DNA from: Heloderma charlesbogerti
Taxonomy: Eukaryota > Chordata > Lepidosauria > Squamata > Helodermatidae
DNA length: 64,000 nucleotides
Direction: 5' to 3'
NCBI GenBank assembly: GCA_026122225.1
Contig: JANEZZ010001872.1
Location: 124,001-188,000, forward strand
This document shows, piece after piece, positions 32,546-43,699 of this stretch. The stretch's first letter is position 1, and each line of letters starts with the position of its first letter. The notes under the pieces are model-generated. The model ran no database searches and was not told the DNA's origin. It was given only the letters and a program-made list of their open reading frames with translations. Position numbers and translations under genes: made by a program.

Positions 32546-33175
32546 TAGGGATGGCAGAGAATTTCTCCCCGAAACTTCGGGGGCCTGAGCGCCAACGTGT
32601 TCGGCCCCCCGAACAGGTTTCGGGGAGAAATTCTCCGCACCCCCTGCCCCCCGCACCCCCCCCGGGACAGGACTTACCTTTCCCGAATGTCCCTCCCAGC
32701 GGCGGGTCCAGCCGGCCGTTCGTCGGGTCTTCGTCCGGGGCGGGGGCGGCAGCCGGTCTTTCGACTGGCTGCCGCCGCCGCCATTCCAATAAAAGAAAAA
32801 AAAAAACACCCCCGTGATAGGCTACGTGACGATTAACGTAGCCTATCACGGCTAGATTTGCAAAGTCAGCCGTGATAGGCTACGTAAATCATCATGTAGC
32901 CTATCACGGGTGACTTAAAAAAAAAAAAAAAAAGCGCGTACGGCTAATGGCAGCCCCCATAGGGAGCCGCCATTCACATTCCTTATTTGGTTGCTGCAGT
33001 CTACGTAAAGATTTACGCAAAGAGGCGAGGCGCCTCCTCACCAGCCTGAATTTCGGCCGGGCGAGGCGGGAAGCCTCCCCCCCCCCCGGCCTGGACTTTG
33101 CGGGGAGAGCAGCAAAGCGCCTCCCCCCACCGCGAAAAGCTGCGAGACCAGGTAAGTGACTTTCATGCACCCCTA
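32546..33175. mobile_element. hAT palindromic element, internally deleted, perfect TSD (A end to B end)
   Basis: Starts TAGGGATGGCAGAGAATTTC and ends ATGCACCCCTA with CTACAAAC on both sides (32538-32545 and 33176-33183). It keeps the A end, P1-P1' (32812-32907), one CATTC palindrome and the TACGTAAAGATTTACG hairpin, then jumps at about 33017 straight into the B arm. The second half of the core is therefore missing. Outward donors are present at both ends (reverse at 32675-32681; 33151-33157). Non-coding. Confidence 0.92.
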
Positions 33176-34207
33176 CTACAAACCAGCATACAAGCACTTA
33201 TGCACAGTACATTTATATTTCTGCTTCAAAAAAAGCAGCTTCTAAAATGCCTAGTGCACAAAGTGACATCTCTTATTGGAGAATTTCAGTTTGGCTAGGC
33301 TCAAAATCTGAAATTGCTGTAGCCCAGGAGAACAATCTCAGTTGTATCCATGGTAAAGCTGTGGATATGCATGTCGCCGGGCCTTACTGTCTTTTCCACC
33401 GTAGGACTAGGACCACCTGTCATATTTAGCCCCATCCAAACAATCATCTCTGACAATGCAAATAGCCTCTTTGAAGGGAGCAGCAAAATGATTCCACCAG
33501 GACAGCAACAGGTGATCTGTACCATTAGAGCAAAGAGCACCAGCCATCTGCTTGACAAGGGATATCCATCCATGCACCAGATTATATTGGGAGTTGTAGG
33601 ACTTTCCTCTGTCCAAACCTGCATAGGATTGCACCCTTGATACATTGAATACCCTGCCCTTTAGTGTGTCTATACTCACAGGGCAGCTTACAATTATTAA
33701 AATACTAAAGCAATCACATATTATTAAATATATATTAAAATAACAAAAGGAGAATGCTAATTTATAGAAGAAAACGAAATTTTACTTGGTTGAGGAAAAC
33801 AAAGTCTGTCACTAAATAAGTCTGTCTGTCTTTCCTTGCTGTACCACAGAAGCAAATATGCAGGGTCAAAAGCATAATTTACAATATAATTCTGTGTTTA
33901 ATTTGCCAGAAACTTAATGAGGCAATAGGAGAAGCTAATATTATCTATTTAAAAATTGAAGTGAAGTCATAGTTATCCTCAAGAGCACAGATACATATAA
34001 ATATATGACCATTTAGAGCAAACATCTGAGACAAAACTGTAGATTTAAATTTTCACGGTTTTAAAATTCAGCATTGAATTTAAAAAACTGAACATATTTC
34101 TGGTACACTACACATTTTCTTAGTATACTAGTGAATGAAACACATCCAGATACCTGCAATGAAATAGCTTTGTCACATTTTTGCAGAGCCTATTCCAAAG
34201 AGACAAT
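33176..34207. other. Non-coding, with a MITE end at 33574-33640
   Basis: Near 33590-33640 the sequence GGGAGTTGTAGGACTTTCC followed by GCATAGGATTGCACCCT is the right half of the AGGGYRCAATCC MITE family (compare 4545-4679). No left partner was found. The rest is AT-rich and unassigned. Confidence 0.5.
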
Positions 34208-34318
34208 GCTAGGAGTTTGTTGTTGTTTATTTGGTCAGTCGCCTCCAACTCTTTGTGACCCCATGGACCAGTCCACGCCAGAGCCTCCTGTTAGCCGTCG
34301 CCACCCCCAGCTGAGCCA
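34208..34318 (-). mobile_element. BovB 3' end or BovB-tailed SINE fragment, minus strand
   Basis: The plus-strand sequence TTGTTGTTTATTTGGTCAGTCGC and the following GACCCCATGGACCAGTCC are the inverse complement of the BovB 3' end at 26650-26747. Sauria-type SINEs share this 3' tail with BovB, so about 110 bp cannot separate the two. Confidence 0.75.
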
Positions 34319-34879
34319 AAATTACTCATTCATGCGCATATTTTAAAGTGTTAAAAAGAATCATCCTTTGGATGCTTTCTTGGTTGTCCAAAAACCATTA
34401 GGAAGAAAATTCAGAGCTGGATATGTTCCTTAACCATAATATAACTAGACAGGACATCATATACACTTAATTGTCTGTTTAGATTACTTGCTTCACCAGT
34501 AGTTACCCTGTGCAATCTGGGCTTAATCATTTTCCTCACACAACCAGTTCTCCATTTTTCTTGTAGGGTTTAAACATAAAATGTGCATTATTTCAAACAT
34601 TTTGACTTTGGAGTTTCTTCCAAGACTGACTTCCATAAATATCCACACACAAAAAACCTAGAAGCAAGAAGCAGCACCATCGAACATATATGGAAGAAGG
34701 TACATTTGATGCTGCAAAGCAAACAGCTTGGTCAAAGAGCATATGAAAATGATTATATGTATATAATCAGTGTAAAACGAGAAAGCTATTTTTGCCAAAG
34801 GCTCTTCAGGGTAATTAGCCCCACTGGGGCTCTTAAGTCTCCAGACTTTAAAAAACTGAAAGCTGTATTTGCTCCAAAC

Positions 34880-34913
34880 TGTGTGTGTGTGTATGAGAGA
34901 GAGAGAGAGAGAC
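34880..34913. repeat. Compound (GT)n/(GA)n microsatellite
   Basis: A short GT run passes directly into a GA run. It abuts the MITE that begins at 34918. Confidence 0.85.
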
Positions 34914-34917
34914 CCTT

Positions 34918-35346
34918 AGGAAGCAATCCTATCTAGACGGGCAGCCACCTATCCAAAGAAGGGCAGGAGAAGCACGGAGGGGATCATCCCCTCTGCACTT
35001 CTCCTGCCCTGCTTTTTCAGCTAGACAGCCAATTGTGTCTGTCTAGCTGTGGGAGCATGGAGCGGGGAAGGAGACTGCTGTACAACACTTAGGATATGTC
35101 GTACAGGCAGCTACGCTCTCCCTGCCCAGAATGCCCCCAGCCACACCCCTTTCCAGCCACTCCGTACTCCTCTTGCGAGCGTGGAGGATGGGGCTGTTCC
35201 GTGGTGCCTCCGAGGCAGTGCAGAAGTCGGGGGAGGTTAGTTCTCCAGGAACCCACTTCGGAGCGTGGGCTCCGAGGTCGGTTCCTGGAAAACAGCATAT
35301 CCTATGGCCATCTAGCCACTGTCTAGCGGCCATAGGATTGCTCCCT
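34918..35346. mobile_element. Non-autonomous DNA transposon, AGGRnRCAATCC termini
   Basis: Begins AGGAAGCAATCCTATCTAG and ends CCATAGGATTGCTCCCT, inverse complements over the outer 10-12 bp. Subterminal blocks pair too (CTTCTCCTGCCCT facing AGGGCAGGAGAAG, 34963-35010). It is the same family as 51155-51641 and 58996-59420. Several overlapping open frames in both strands are GC-rich artefacts without domains. Confidence 0.65.
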
Positions 35347-36816
35347 TAAGCTACCAATTGCCTTTCCAACATAGGATCTAGTACCAGGGTTTTTCCATCA
35401 TTGCAAAAATTCAGTCATGGAATGTGTCATAGCAATGATAAAGTTTGTACCTAGCAATTTATAACCCTAACATCACCTACAATACTTTAAAACTGGTGCG
35501 AAGACTTATTTTCTCTTACCTAATTATTTCTTTTTTTTACCTTATTTTCTTTTACCTAATTATTCTATGTGTTGTTATCAAGATAGTACCCTGCAACTAA
35601 ATGAAGTGAATTCTAGATAGCCCAGGGAAAGAAACCCGACAAGAAATAGCCATCATGATCATTCTGAAATAGGTGACATTATCTTTCTAGGACATTAACA
35701 AATATGACCTACAATTGAAATCTAGGAGTGGCACATTAATTTTCTCTTCCTGGCTACCACAGCTGTCATTTTCTCCAAGATTTGGAAGGAAAAAAAAATA
35801 CACTGTTTCCCACTTTCCCACTAGGTGGAAATTGTACACCGCCAGATAATACAGAAAGACAGAGGGAGTGTGTTTATCCCCTCCGATCTTGCATTTAAAA
35901 CAATTGCCTTGAATGTAATAATTGCTGAAAAGGCTCTCTTTTTTTGTCCACAATGCTGTTTGTGCCTGGGGCTTCCATGTTTCTGACCAAAATTGGACAA
36001 TGAAGCTACCATTATAAATATGCTTAGTGAAGGTTGCAATCCTCAAAATGTTTACTTTGGGGAGAAATCTCATTAAAGCCATGCTATCAGATCACCTACT
36101 CCAGGTATCTGGCTGAAAGACTGATTCTACAGAGCAAAGCAAGGAGTAATTCACATCACTGCAGCTGAATCAGGGCTCAGGATGAGGCGAGGCCAGCTTG
36201 TGACTTTTGCTGTGGCTTATGAAGATATACACTGGCCTTTGCCATTTCTATAAAGCCTATACATTTGGATTCCACACAGGAGGGTAAGACGGTGGCCTAC
36301 TGTTGCATCTGCCAATAAGAGAGCAAGATAATGGCCCAAAGTTGAATTAAATGACATTTAGACTGCTAAGGCTGCATTTTTATGCAAATAATGCCTTGCC
36401 CACTGCCATCCTAAACACAATCACAGTTGACAGCTACTAAATTCCATGCAATTAATGGGACTCATTCATAGTAAATGTGGTTGGGATTAATATCTTACTC
36501 TTCAATAGATTTTGTTTTCTTTAAAATTTGTTAATATGTATTAATGCCAATATTTTAAATATAAATGAAACTGCTAGAATCTAGACAAATGTGAATCATC
36601 TGACTAGACATGGTATCTGAAGGACTGACTGCACATCTCATGCTAATGTATGTGACAGTGTACCAGCACCATTTTCAAAAAAGCAAAACAGCTTCAAGAG
36701 GGGAAAATCTGGGATGGAAACATTGCATGAAGGGAAGAGGGTGCATCACACTTTCCCTGCCAGCTGTTTCCCCACTCAAAAGCTCCCCCTGCTGTTTTTC
36801 TTCTCACCAGGTTTCA

Positions 36817-36820
<4 letters not shown>
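35347..36820. other. Non-coding, unassigned
   Basis: AT-rich sequence with no recognisable element. The minus frame 35687-36082 (131 codons) has no domain and contains no splice or repeat signature that would support a gene. Confidence 0.4.

Positions 36821-36860
<40 letters not shown>
36821..36860. repeat. (GT)n microsatellite
   Basis: About 16 uninterrupted GT units followed by a short TA run. Confidence 0.95.
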
Positions 36861-37219
36861 CCCTCCAGGGTACCATCTATGTGACCTTTTTCCTCTGGGG
36901 CGGTTGCGAGTTGAAATCCCTCAGGACAGATGACACAGTTGCCACTTCGCAGCCATCCATGGTTTTCTCCTGGAAACAGCAGATTTCCTAGGAGGCGTTT
37001 TGCTGAGATGTTTGGGGTTTGCTTTGGGTTTCCCCGTGGTTGTGAGCCATCTGTCCCTTCCCCAAACTGACTTCGCATTTTGCAGTGGGCATGTTGTAGG
37101 CATGTGTGGTGCTTGCGTTGCTCTGTGATGCCCCTTTATTCCCCCCGTCCCTTCGCAGCTGCACAGTTACAGAAGCACAGAGAGGCATTTTCAGTTATAT
37201 AATCACACTTTTGCACATA

Positions 37220-37370
37220 TTTGCAGCTTTGTATCTTTGCAGTGGTTGCTTTTGGACTCCGTGCCCAAGGGCTGGGGGGGGTCTTGGGGGAGGACCATCT
37301 TCGCTCCAACCACCATTTCAGAGCGATGGATAGGCACATACCGCTCATGCTTGTGAGTGCGAACCATCAT
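37220..37370. repeat. Interspersed repeat shared with 49556-49698
   Basis: About 145 bp (GTATCTTTGCAGTGGTTGC through GAGTGCGAACCATCATG) recurs at 49556-49698 in the same orientation. In the second copy the sequence is interrupted right after GAACCATC by a hAT element. The family is not recognised; no coding potential is apparent. Confidence 0.7.
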
Positions 37371-38077
37371 GAGAGTCTCGGGCTGGGGAACTGACAAACA
37401 GATGGCATGGAAATGAAGGAGCACAAAATACTCACTTGTTACCTAATGAGGGACAGAAAGACAGAACAGAGCCCCTAAAATACAAAACAGCCAATGAAGC
37501 ATTGTACCCCCACGTTCATGGGACTGCACAGCTGCACATTAAAGTATAATGGCCCCCCAAAAGGGCACGGCGAGTCTGTTAGGGAAGTGCGCAGTACATC
37601 ATGAATGTATCGCAGGGGATGCTAGTTCGAAGCCACATTGCTGCGCAGTTGCAATGGGGTGGGGGGTGAAAGAGGTGCCATGTAGGTGGGGCCTAGGTAT
37701 CTGGAAGCTTGCAGGAAGAAAAGAAATTGGTGGGGAATGTTTTGAGTGAGAAAACACCCTTCAGGGAAAGGGTTAAGTACCTTCTCCACTCTAAACTTCC
37801 CCACCCTTACACCAGAGTATGGTTATGCACATTAGCATGTAACATATAGCTAGCCCCTAAGATGCACATTACTGGTTGCTAATACCCAGTTTTCCTTAGG
37901 GAGCATAGCATTTAAGTACAGTCCATGAACAAGAACCATGAAATTTCTAATAGTACAATAATGTATTGTTAACATTTAAACCAACATACATAAATGCACC
38001 ATGATGTAATAATTATGTAGTTGTGGACAATTTAAAAAAAACAAAAACCTCTTTTCCCATGAAAGCAGACATATCAG
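37371..38077. other. Non-coding, unassigned
   Basis: No recognisable element or exon up to the hAT left terminus. Confidence 0.4.
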
Positions 38078-39025
38078 TAGGGATGTACAAAAGGGACTTA
38101 ACTTGTCCCGCAGCTTTTTTCGCGGTGGGGGGAGGCGCTTTGCTTCTCCCCCCAAAGTTCATGCGAGGGGGGGGAGGCTTCCCGCCTTGCCCGGCCGAAA
38201 TTCAGGCTGGGCAGGAGGCGCCCCATCCCTTGCCGGCGAAAGTCAGGCCGGGTAGAAGCGCCCCGTCTACCCGGCCGTGAGAAGAAAAAAATAAAACACC
38301 CCCATGATAGGCTACGTAACGATTAATGTAGCCTATCACGGCTAAATTTGCAAAGTCAGCCGTGATAGGCTACGTTAATCGTCACGTAGCCTATCACAGG
38401 TGACTTTGAAAAAAAAAAAAAAGCGCGTATGCAAATGGCGGCCCCCATAGGGAGCCGCCATTTGCGTTCCTTATTTGGTCCCTGTAGTCTACGTAAAGAT
38501 TTACGTAGACTACAGCGAAAATAAGGGCAACTCTATTTGCGTTGCCCTTATTTTCGCCGTAGTCTACATAAATCTTTACGTAGACTACAGGGACCAAATA
38601 AGGAACGCAAATGGCGGCTCCCTATGGGGGCCGCCATTTGCGTACGTGCTTTTTTTTTTTTTCAAAGTCACCCGTAATAGGCTACATGACAATTAACGTA
38701 GCCTATCACGGCTGACTTTGGAGATCTAGCCGTGATAGGCTACGTTAATCGTTACGTAGCCTATCACGGGGGTGGTGTTTTTTTGTTAACTTTCCTTGTA
38801 ATGGCAGCGGCGGCAGCCAGTCAAAAGACCGGCTGCTGCCCCCGCCCCTGACGAAGACCCGACGAACCGCCGCCGGGACCCGCCGCCGGGAGGGACATTC
38901 GTGAAAGGTAAGTCCCATCTTGGGGGGGCGGGGGGGGTGGAGAATTTCACTGCCGATTTCGGGGGGCTGAATGCATTGGCGCTCGGCCCCCCGAAGTTTC
39001 GGGGAGAAATTCTCCCCCATCCCTA
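38078..39025. mobile_element. hAT palindromic element with perfect TSD (B end to A end)
   Basis: Starts TAGGGATGTACAAAAGGGAC and ends TTCTCCCCCATCCCTA, flanked on both sides by CATATCAG (38070-38077, 39026-39033). It is full-length (948 bp). Core order: P1-P1' (38303-38398), YY1-like palindrome (38425-38468), TACGTA hairpin (38487-38513), dyad near 38535, then the mirror image. The right arm holds ATGGCAGCGGCGG (from 38800) and an outward GGTAAGT at 38907-38913; the left donor is mutated (TTAACT). No transposase. Confidence 0.93.
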
Positions 39026-40313
39026 CATATCAGGTGCTGGATCTTCAACTCCTCTTGGCTGATTTATTATTGGGTGGAGGGGGAAGATGTATGAATTGCA
39101 AGTGGAACATTTATGAGCTTAAAACTTGCTGAATTAGGGCTAGAAGGGCAACCAAGCCAAAATGGTTAAAAATGAAAAGCACACCTTTTTTGTGCTGCTG
39201 AAGCAAGAAATAATATTGATCACACTAAGTGCCATCCATGTTTTCAAGATGAGGTGGGGGGATGAAAAAAGTTGAGGACACATCTGCTCTTGCTCTTGGC
39301 AGATATTCTGTCGAAGTATAGCACTGCTGAGGGGAATTCTTCACACTGATATCAAATTAAAACTGGTTTTGTGATGGTTTGCTTTTTCTCTCTCTTTTTG
39401 CTTTACATGTTTCCAGATATCTGGGGAGGGGGGGAGTTACAGCATCTTGGAAGCTGCCCAGGGAAGACATTTGATCAAAGAGAGAGTGCTGTGGTATTTC
39501 ACAAGAATTTGGAAGTATTATTTGCTCACTGGCTGCTTCCTCAGTCCCCGCACACGTGCCCTACATATTTGGCCCTCATCAATCGTATCAAGCAGATGGG
39601 TACCTTGACAAGTAAATTCTTTACCACTGAGTGAAATGGACAACGATCTATAAGCAGTTCTCCAAACAGAACAGAAGGAAGACCCACAAAATCCATTCCA
39701 AAAAAGAAAATATTGCCACTCAGAGCTTGGATAGAGACTGAGAGAAAAACAAGTTCTCTCCGGCATTCTCTCTCACGCAATTAAAAATCATGTGAGGGAG
39801 GGTGAGGGGTGCGCTGGCAAGCCCTGCCCCCTCTGGTGCCTCATCTCCTCACCACCACCGCCACTGCCTGCAGCCCTCCATGAGCTGAAAGCCAAATTTC
39901 CTTCAGTTTCAGGGTTTAAAATTGCACGACAAGCCTCCATGAGCCGAGGCCTGAGGAATCTCTCCCACTGCAGAAGATAGTCCTCCAACTCGTGGGGGGG
40001 CTGCAAATGAGGGGAAGGTAACAAGCGGGGTGGAGGCAGCTGGACTCGCCAGCACATCCCTCAATCATGCAAAGAAACAGAATGCCCGAAGCAGGCAGCA
40101 GAGAGATTAAAATCCGCAGGAAGCTAAAAAGCCTAAATGTCTGCTACCATTGTTTCTGGAAGAAATTCCAATACAATCATGTCAGTGCTACTTTCTGTAC
40201 TGCAAACCTGCAAAGTCAGGATCATTGACAAACCTGAGATGCATCTGAAGGTCGTTCTGCAAACAAGGTCATTCCGCTCAATCTTCTGGAAGGGGATGGT
40301 ATAAAAGGTGGAA
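39026..40313. other. Non-coding, unassigned
   Basis: GC-richer from 39780 to 40060 with overlapping Pro/Glu-rich frames on both strands, none recognisable. No repeat boundary was identified. Confidence 0.35.
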
Positions 40314-40423
40314 TGGAACAGAATGGGCTGGAATGGCCCCTTTATTTTTTAAAAGCACGCCAAACACTATGGCATGTGTTAGAGACAACAGAGAACAATA
40401 TTTTAGGGCAGAAACCTTTGAAA

Positions 40424-40433
<10 letters not shown>
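40314..40433. repeat. Left arm of a long-distance inverted repeat
   Basis: About 120 bp (GGGCTGGAATGGCCCCTTTA through GCAGAAACCTTTGAAAAACT) that recurs as inverse complement at 48872-48990, roughly 85 percent identical by eye. The two arms enclose the satellite array and Gypsy element. They could be the ends of a large transposon or just two opposite copies of an interspersed repeat. Confidence 0.7.
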
Positions 40434-40456
<23 letters not shown>

Positions 40457-40466
<10 letters not shown>

Positions 40467-40982
40467 ACGAAAGTCCCTTACCTGGTCCTGCAGCTGTTTT
40501 CGGTGGGGGGGGAGGCACTCCGGTTCTCCCCCCAAAATTCTTGGCATGTGGGGAGGCACCCTGCCCCTCCCGGCCGAAATTCAGGCCGGGGGGGAGGCGC
40601 CCCATCCCTCCCCGCCGAAATTCTGGCCGGAGGGGAGCGCCCCGCCTCTCCGGCCGCGAAAGAAAAAACTAAAGTAAAAAAAAAAATGTGATAGGCTACA
40701 TAACGATTTATGTAGCCTATCACGGCTAGATTTCAGTCAGCCGTGATAGGCTACATAAATCGTTATGTAGCCTATCACGTTTTTTTTTTTTTACTTTACA
40801 GGGAAATGGTGGCGACGGCAGCTGGTTGGAAGACCAGCCACCGCTGCCGAAAGGGACATTTGCACGAGGTAAGTCCCATCCAGGGGCGGGGGGGGGGAGA
40901 ATTTCCCCACCAATTTCAGGGGGCCAAATGCATTGGCATTCGGCCTCCCGGAGATTCATGGAGAAATTCTCCGACATCCCTA
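40457..40982. mobile_element. hAT palindromic element, minimal form (B end to A' end)
   Basis: The left end has lost its GGG to an adjoining (TA)n run (TATATGATGGACGAAAGTCC); the right end is CCGACATCCCTA. Only two core hairpins are present (40687-40725 and 40741-40779), both with TACATA/TATGTA instead of TACGTA arms. Outward donors are intact at both ends (reverse near 40478-40484; 40868-40874). At 526 bp it may be the simplest arrangement of the family. Confidence 0.85.
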
Positions 40983-41099
40983 TATCTTATATATAATCTT
41001 GCATGCATGTCCACCTTATGGCCACCATTTGTGTAAGACATCTTTTAAGGAAAATGAGCCACCAGTTCCTATGCAAAATGGCAGCTCTCTGTGGAGTCA

Positions 41100-41233
41100 G
41101 GTGTCCACGCCTGCTCATCAGGCACCCACGGACCACCCAGCAGGTCACCCAGGAAACTGAACAGGGGCGGGTAAGTGGCAGCGGTTCAGTGAGCTGCATG
41201 CGAGGTGGGCGTTGGGCAGTTTGGCCATCCCTA
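41100..41233. mobile_element. Isolated right end of a hAT relative
   Basis: Ends GGCCATCCCTA at 41233 and carries GGGTAAGTGG (GTAAGT at 41171-41176) facing outward, as in the palindromic family. No matching left end was identified, so the left boundary here is arbitrary. Confidence 0.45.
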
Positions 41234-41362
41234 GATGGAATTGGATCTTCCCTACAAGAATTTCATTGATTTACAAATGCAAATTAGTGGACTTGCATGC
41301 ATGCACATATGTGCAAGTGCACATTCGCACAAATGCCCCGCAAAAGTTTTAAAAACTAGATG

Positions 41363-41514
41363 GTAAGTGTGGTTGTTGGAACATTGTTTTGTGGAGGTTT
41401 TGTGGCTCGTTGCATCACTCCCATCCAGTTATGCATGACAGTGAATTTGGTTGATTTGGCTTAATTTGAAGTTGCCCTTCTGTGCCATTTTCCAGAATAT
41501 GGACTATTGCCTAG
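41363..41514. repeat. ~150-bp satellite monomer, left of Gypsy element
   Basis: About one monomer (TTTGTGGCTCGTTGCATCAC, GTGAATTTGGTTGATTTGGC, ATTTTCCAGAATATGGACTA) identical in layout to the array at 47942-48835. It ends exactly at the Gypsy target duplication CCTAG (41510-41514). Confidence 0.85.
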
Positions 41515-42072
41515 TGTCAGGGTGGAAACTGAGCCCATAGAGCCCCAGAGCAGTTCTGATTCTGAGGAGAAACAGCAATCCATGGGAGAGGAGCCAGCTC
41601 ATCCCTCACAGGCACAGCAGCTGGCAGAAATTCCTCCTGCCAGCATTTCTGAGATAGATAGTGACCCTGGCAGTGAGAGAGCGCTGGAGGGAGGCTTGCT
41701 GGATGCTCAGTGCAGATGCAGGGAGCGACGACAGATGGAGAGTGTGGAAAGGAGGTGCTCCGCTCGTTTGGCACTCAAACAACAGTTGTGTCCCGAGGAC
41801 CCAAGGGAAAGGAGGAGGAGCTCTCTATAGCCCAGAAGTTCAGAGTCTTCCCATGGTTCTCCTTCAAACAGGGACCAACTGCCTTACCTGGAGCTTAGGC
41901 TACTCTGCTATCTTTCCCCAGCAGGGCTGTTCCTTGCTTAGTCGCTAGTGATTAGTATCTGAAAGAGTCATAAAGTAATAAAGGAATAAAGCCTTGGAAA
42001 GAATCCTCGTCGTCTGTGTCCTGAGTTGGCTATTGGAGGGGACTGCAAGAGGCAACTAGGGCGCTCCTGACA
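41515..42072 (+). repeat. Gypsy 5' LTR
   Basis: Begins TGTCAGGGTGG and ends GCGCTCCTGACA, with a polyadenylation signal AATAAA at 41985-41990 about 85 bp before the end. The downstream GGTCCCTGTTCC (42077-42088) is where a tRNA primer site would lie; the matching tRNA is not identified. The frame 41507-41830 is merely the LTR read through. Confidence 0.95.
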
Positions 42073-42133
42073 GCTTGGTCCCTGTTCCTCTTTTTTTTCT
42101 CTCTCTCTGCTCCTACTGCCTCTGGAGGCTGCC

Positions 42134-43066
42134 ATGGACTTGGCGGTGCAAGCTCTCGCGCAAGAGAACCAGGCTCTTCATGATCAAGTGGCTCAACTGA
42201 CGACTGCCGTACAGAGTCTGCAAGCTGCGGTTCAACCCCCACCACCTCCAATTCCCTTCCCCCACCGCCAGTGCCCAGTGGCTCTGCCAGAGAAGTTTTC
42301 TGGGGAGAAAGGACTTTTTCAGATTTTCCCGGCCCAGTCGGAGCTGTACACACGCCTACGACCTGAGGATTTCCTGACAGAACAGGTTCATGTGGGCTTT
42401 ATCATTAACCTTCTTTCAGGCATAGCAGCTAAATGGGCTTCGGGACTTCTTCTCGCTAATGACCCCCTGCTCAGGGACTATCAAGGTTTCATGGCAGTGA
42501 TGGCCAGATTTTTCGGTGACCCCCTGCACACGCAGACAGCTTCTCAGGAGATTCACCACCTCAGTCAGGGCAAGGACTCAGTTTCCAGCTACACAACAAC
42601 TTTTTGCTTGCTGATGCGGGATTTACAGTGGAATGATGCCGTGCTGATGGCTCAGATTTTGGATGGTTTGAACGACAAGATCTTGGATGAGTTGGCACGC
42701 ATGCCTAGCCCACCTACTTTGGAGGACCTCATCCAGACCTGCCTCCAGATAGATAGTCGGCTGGAGGGGTGCTGGCAAACCCGGCAGGGTGCTGGGGGCC
42801 AAGATTTCCCTCCTCCCATTCCCCCATGTTTCCTGCCCCCTCCCCCACCCCCCGCCCCTGTGGTGGGGGCGGAGGAGACCCAGATGCAGCTGGGAGCTAC
42901 CCGAGCCCCACTGCCACCGGAGGAACTAGAGCGGCTGCGTGCGGAGCGCCGATGCTTCCGGTGTGGAAAGCTGGGACATTTCGCCAAAACTTGCCATGCC
43001 AGACCCACAGCCCCATTGCCTCCTCTTCCTCTTCTTCCTCCTCCTCCTCTTTGTCTCCAGGCCTGA
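42134..43066 (+). CDS. Gypsy gag
   Basis: Intact 310-codon frame starting 62 bp after the LTR. Residues 1-34 have heptad-like leucines, suggesting a coiled coil; residues 35-50 are proline-rich. A capsid-like domain covers about 50-205 (LPEKFSGEK, GIAAKWASGLL, FFGDPLH, LDGLNDKILDEL, LIQTCLQIDSRL). The nucleocapsid part has one CCHC zinc knuckle at residues 274-287 (C-x2-C-x4-H-x4-C). It assembles virus-like particles and packages RNA in active elements. The capsid type resembles the Sushi family from which PEG10/RTL genes were domesticated. The stop at 43064-43066 is followed by pol in another frame. Confidence 0.9.
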   Translation: MDLAVQALAQENQALHDQVAQLTTAVQSLQAAVQPPPPPIPFPHRQCPVALPEKFSGEKGLFQIFPAQSELYTRLRPEDFLTEQVHVGFIINLLSGIAAKWASGLLLANDPLLRDYQGFMAVMARFFGDPLHTQTASQEIHHLSQGKDSVSSYTTTFCLLMRDLQWNDAVLMAQILDGLNDKILDELARMPSPPTLEDLIQTCLQIDSRLEGCWQTRQGAGGQDFPPPIPPCFLPPPPPPAPVVGAEETQMQLGATRAPLPPEELERLRAERRCFRCGKLGHFAKTCHARPTAPLPPLPLLPPPPLCLQA

Positions 43067-43127
43067 CTAGGCTGCCCCCCAAGCCTGTTGGGGGTCTCTA
43101 TGTGGGGGTCGGTTCCACACCTGGTGG

Positions 43128-43697
43128 GTGCCTTCCGCAACCCCCCCACCCTCCCATCTGCTATTGCATGTTCACCTCCGCTCCTTCCAGTGGTGTGGGA
43201 TGGAGGCCCTAGCTTTAGTGGACTCTGGGGCTACGACCAGTTTCATGGATGAAACGTTCGCTCACTTCCACAAGATTCCTACCCTGCCTCTTCCTGCCCC
43301 CTTGGCAGTGGAGACCATCAATGGGCGTCCTCTTTCTTCAGGAGCAGTGACCCGTATTACAGCTCTGCTCACTCTGCATCCCCAGTCCCACGTTGAGCAT
43401 ATTCAGTTTCACTTGGCCAAGGTTCCCCAATACCCAATCGTGCTGGCTGTTTCCTGGCTGTCTAAGCATAATCCTCAGATTTCTTGGGGGCTTCAGCAAG
43501 TGGAGTTTGCGTCTCCCTACTGCCCGGAGCATTGCCTCCTGACCGAGGCACCAGTCCCAGCCCAGGCCTTAACCCTTTCCTCCCCCTTCTCATCTGCTTC
43601 TGGCAGTTCTTCAGCTACCGTGATCCTCCCAGAGAAGTATTTGGGATGTTTTCGACAAGAAGGAGGCCGACCAGCTCCCCCCTCACCGCGGTTTTGA
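43128..43697 (+). pseudogene. Gypsy protease and start of RT (pol)
   Basis: Frame with an aspartic protease motif ALVDSGATTSF (residues about 29-39; the catalytic residue is the D of DSG). A spacer and the RT N-terminus follow, but the latter continues in a different frame near 43650 (DKKEADQLPP-like stretch). In Gypsy elements this region processes Gag-Pol. A frame change from gag is normal; the further change at about 43640 is damage. Confidence 0.8.
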
Positions 43698-43699
43698 CT

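Noticed and set aside
34583..34936. 117-codon frame as a gene
   Set aside because: It runs into the GT/GA microsatellite and a MITE terminus; no domain is visible.
38078..39025. Tc1/mariner origin of the palindromic family (TA at both ends)
   Set aside because: Flanks match for eight bases outside the TA, not just TA, in five elements. The TA belongs to the element terminus, so hAT fits better.
42652..43149. 165-codon minus-strand frame in Gypsy gag
   Set aside because: It is the antisense shadow of the Gly/Pro-rich end of gag.
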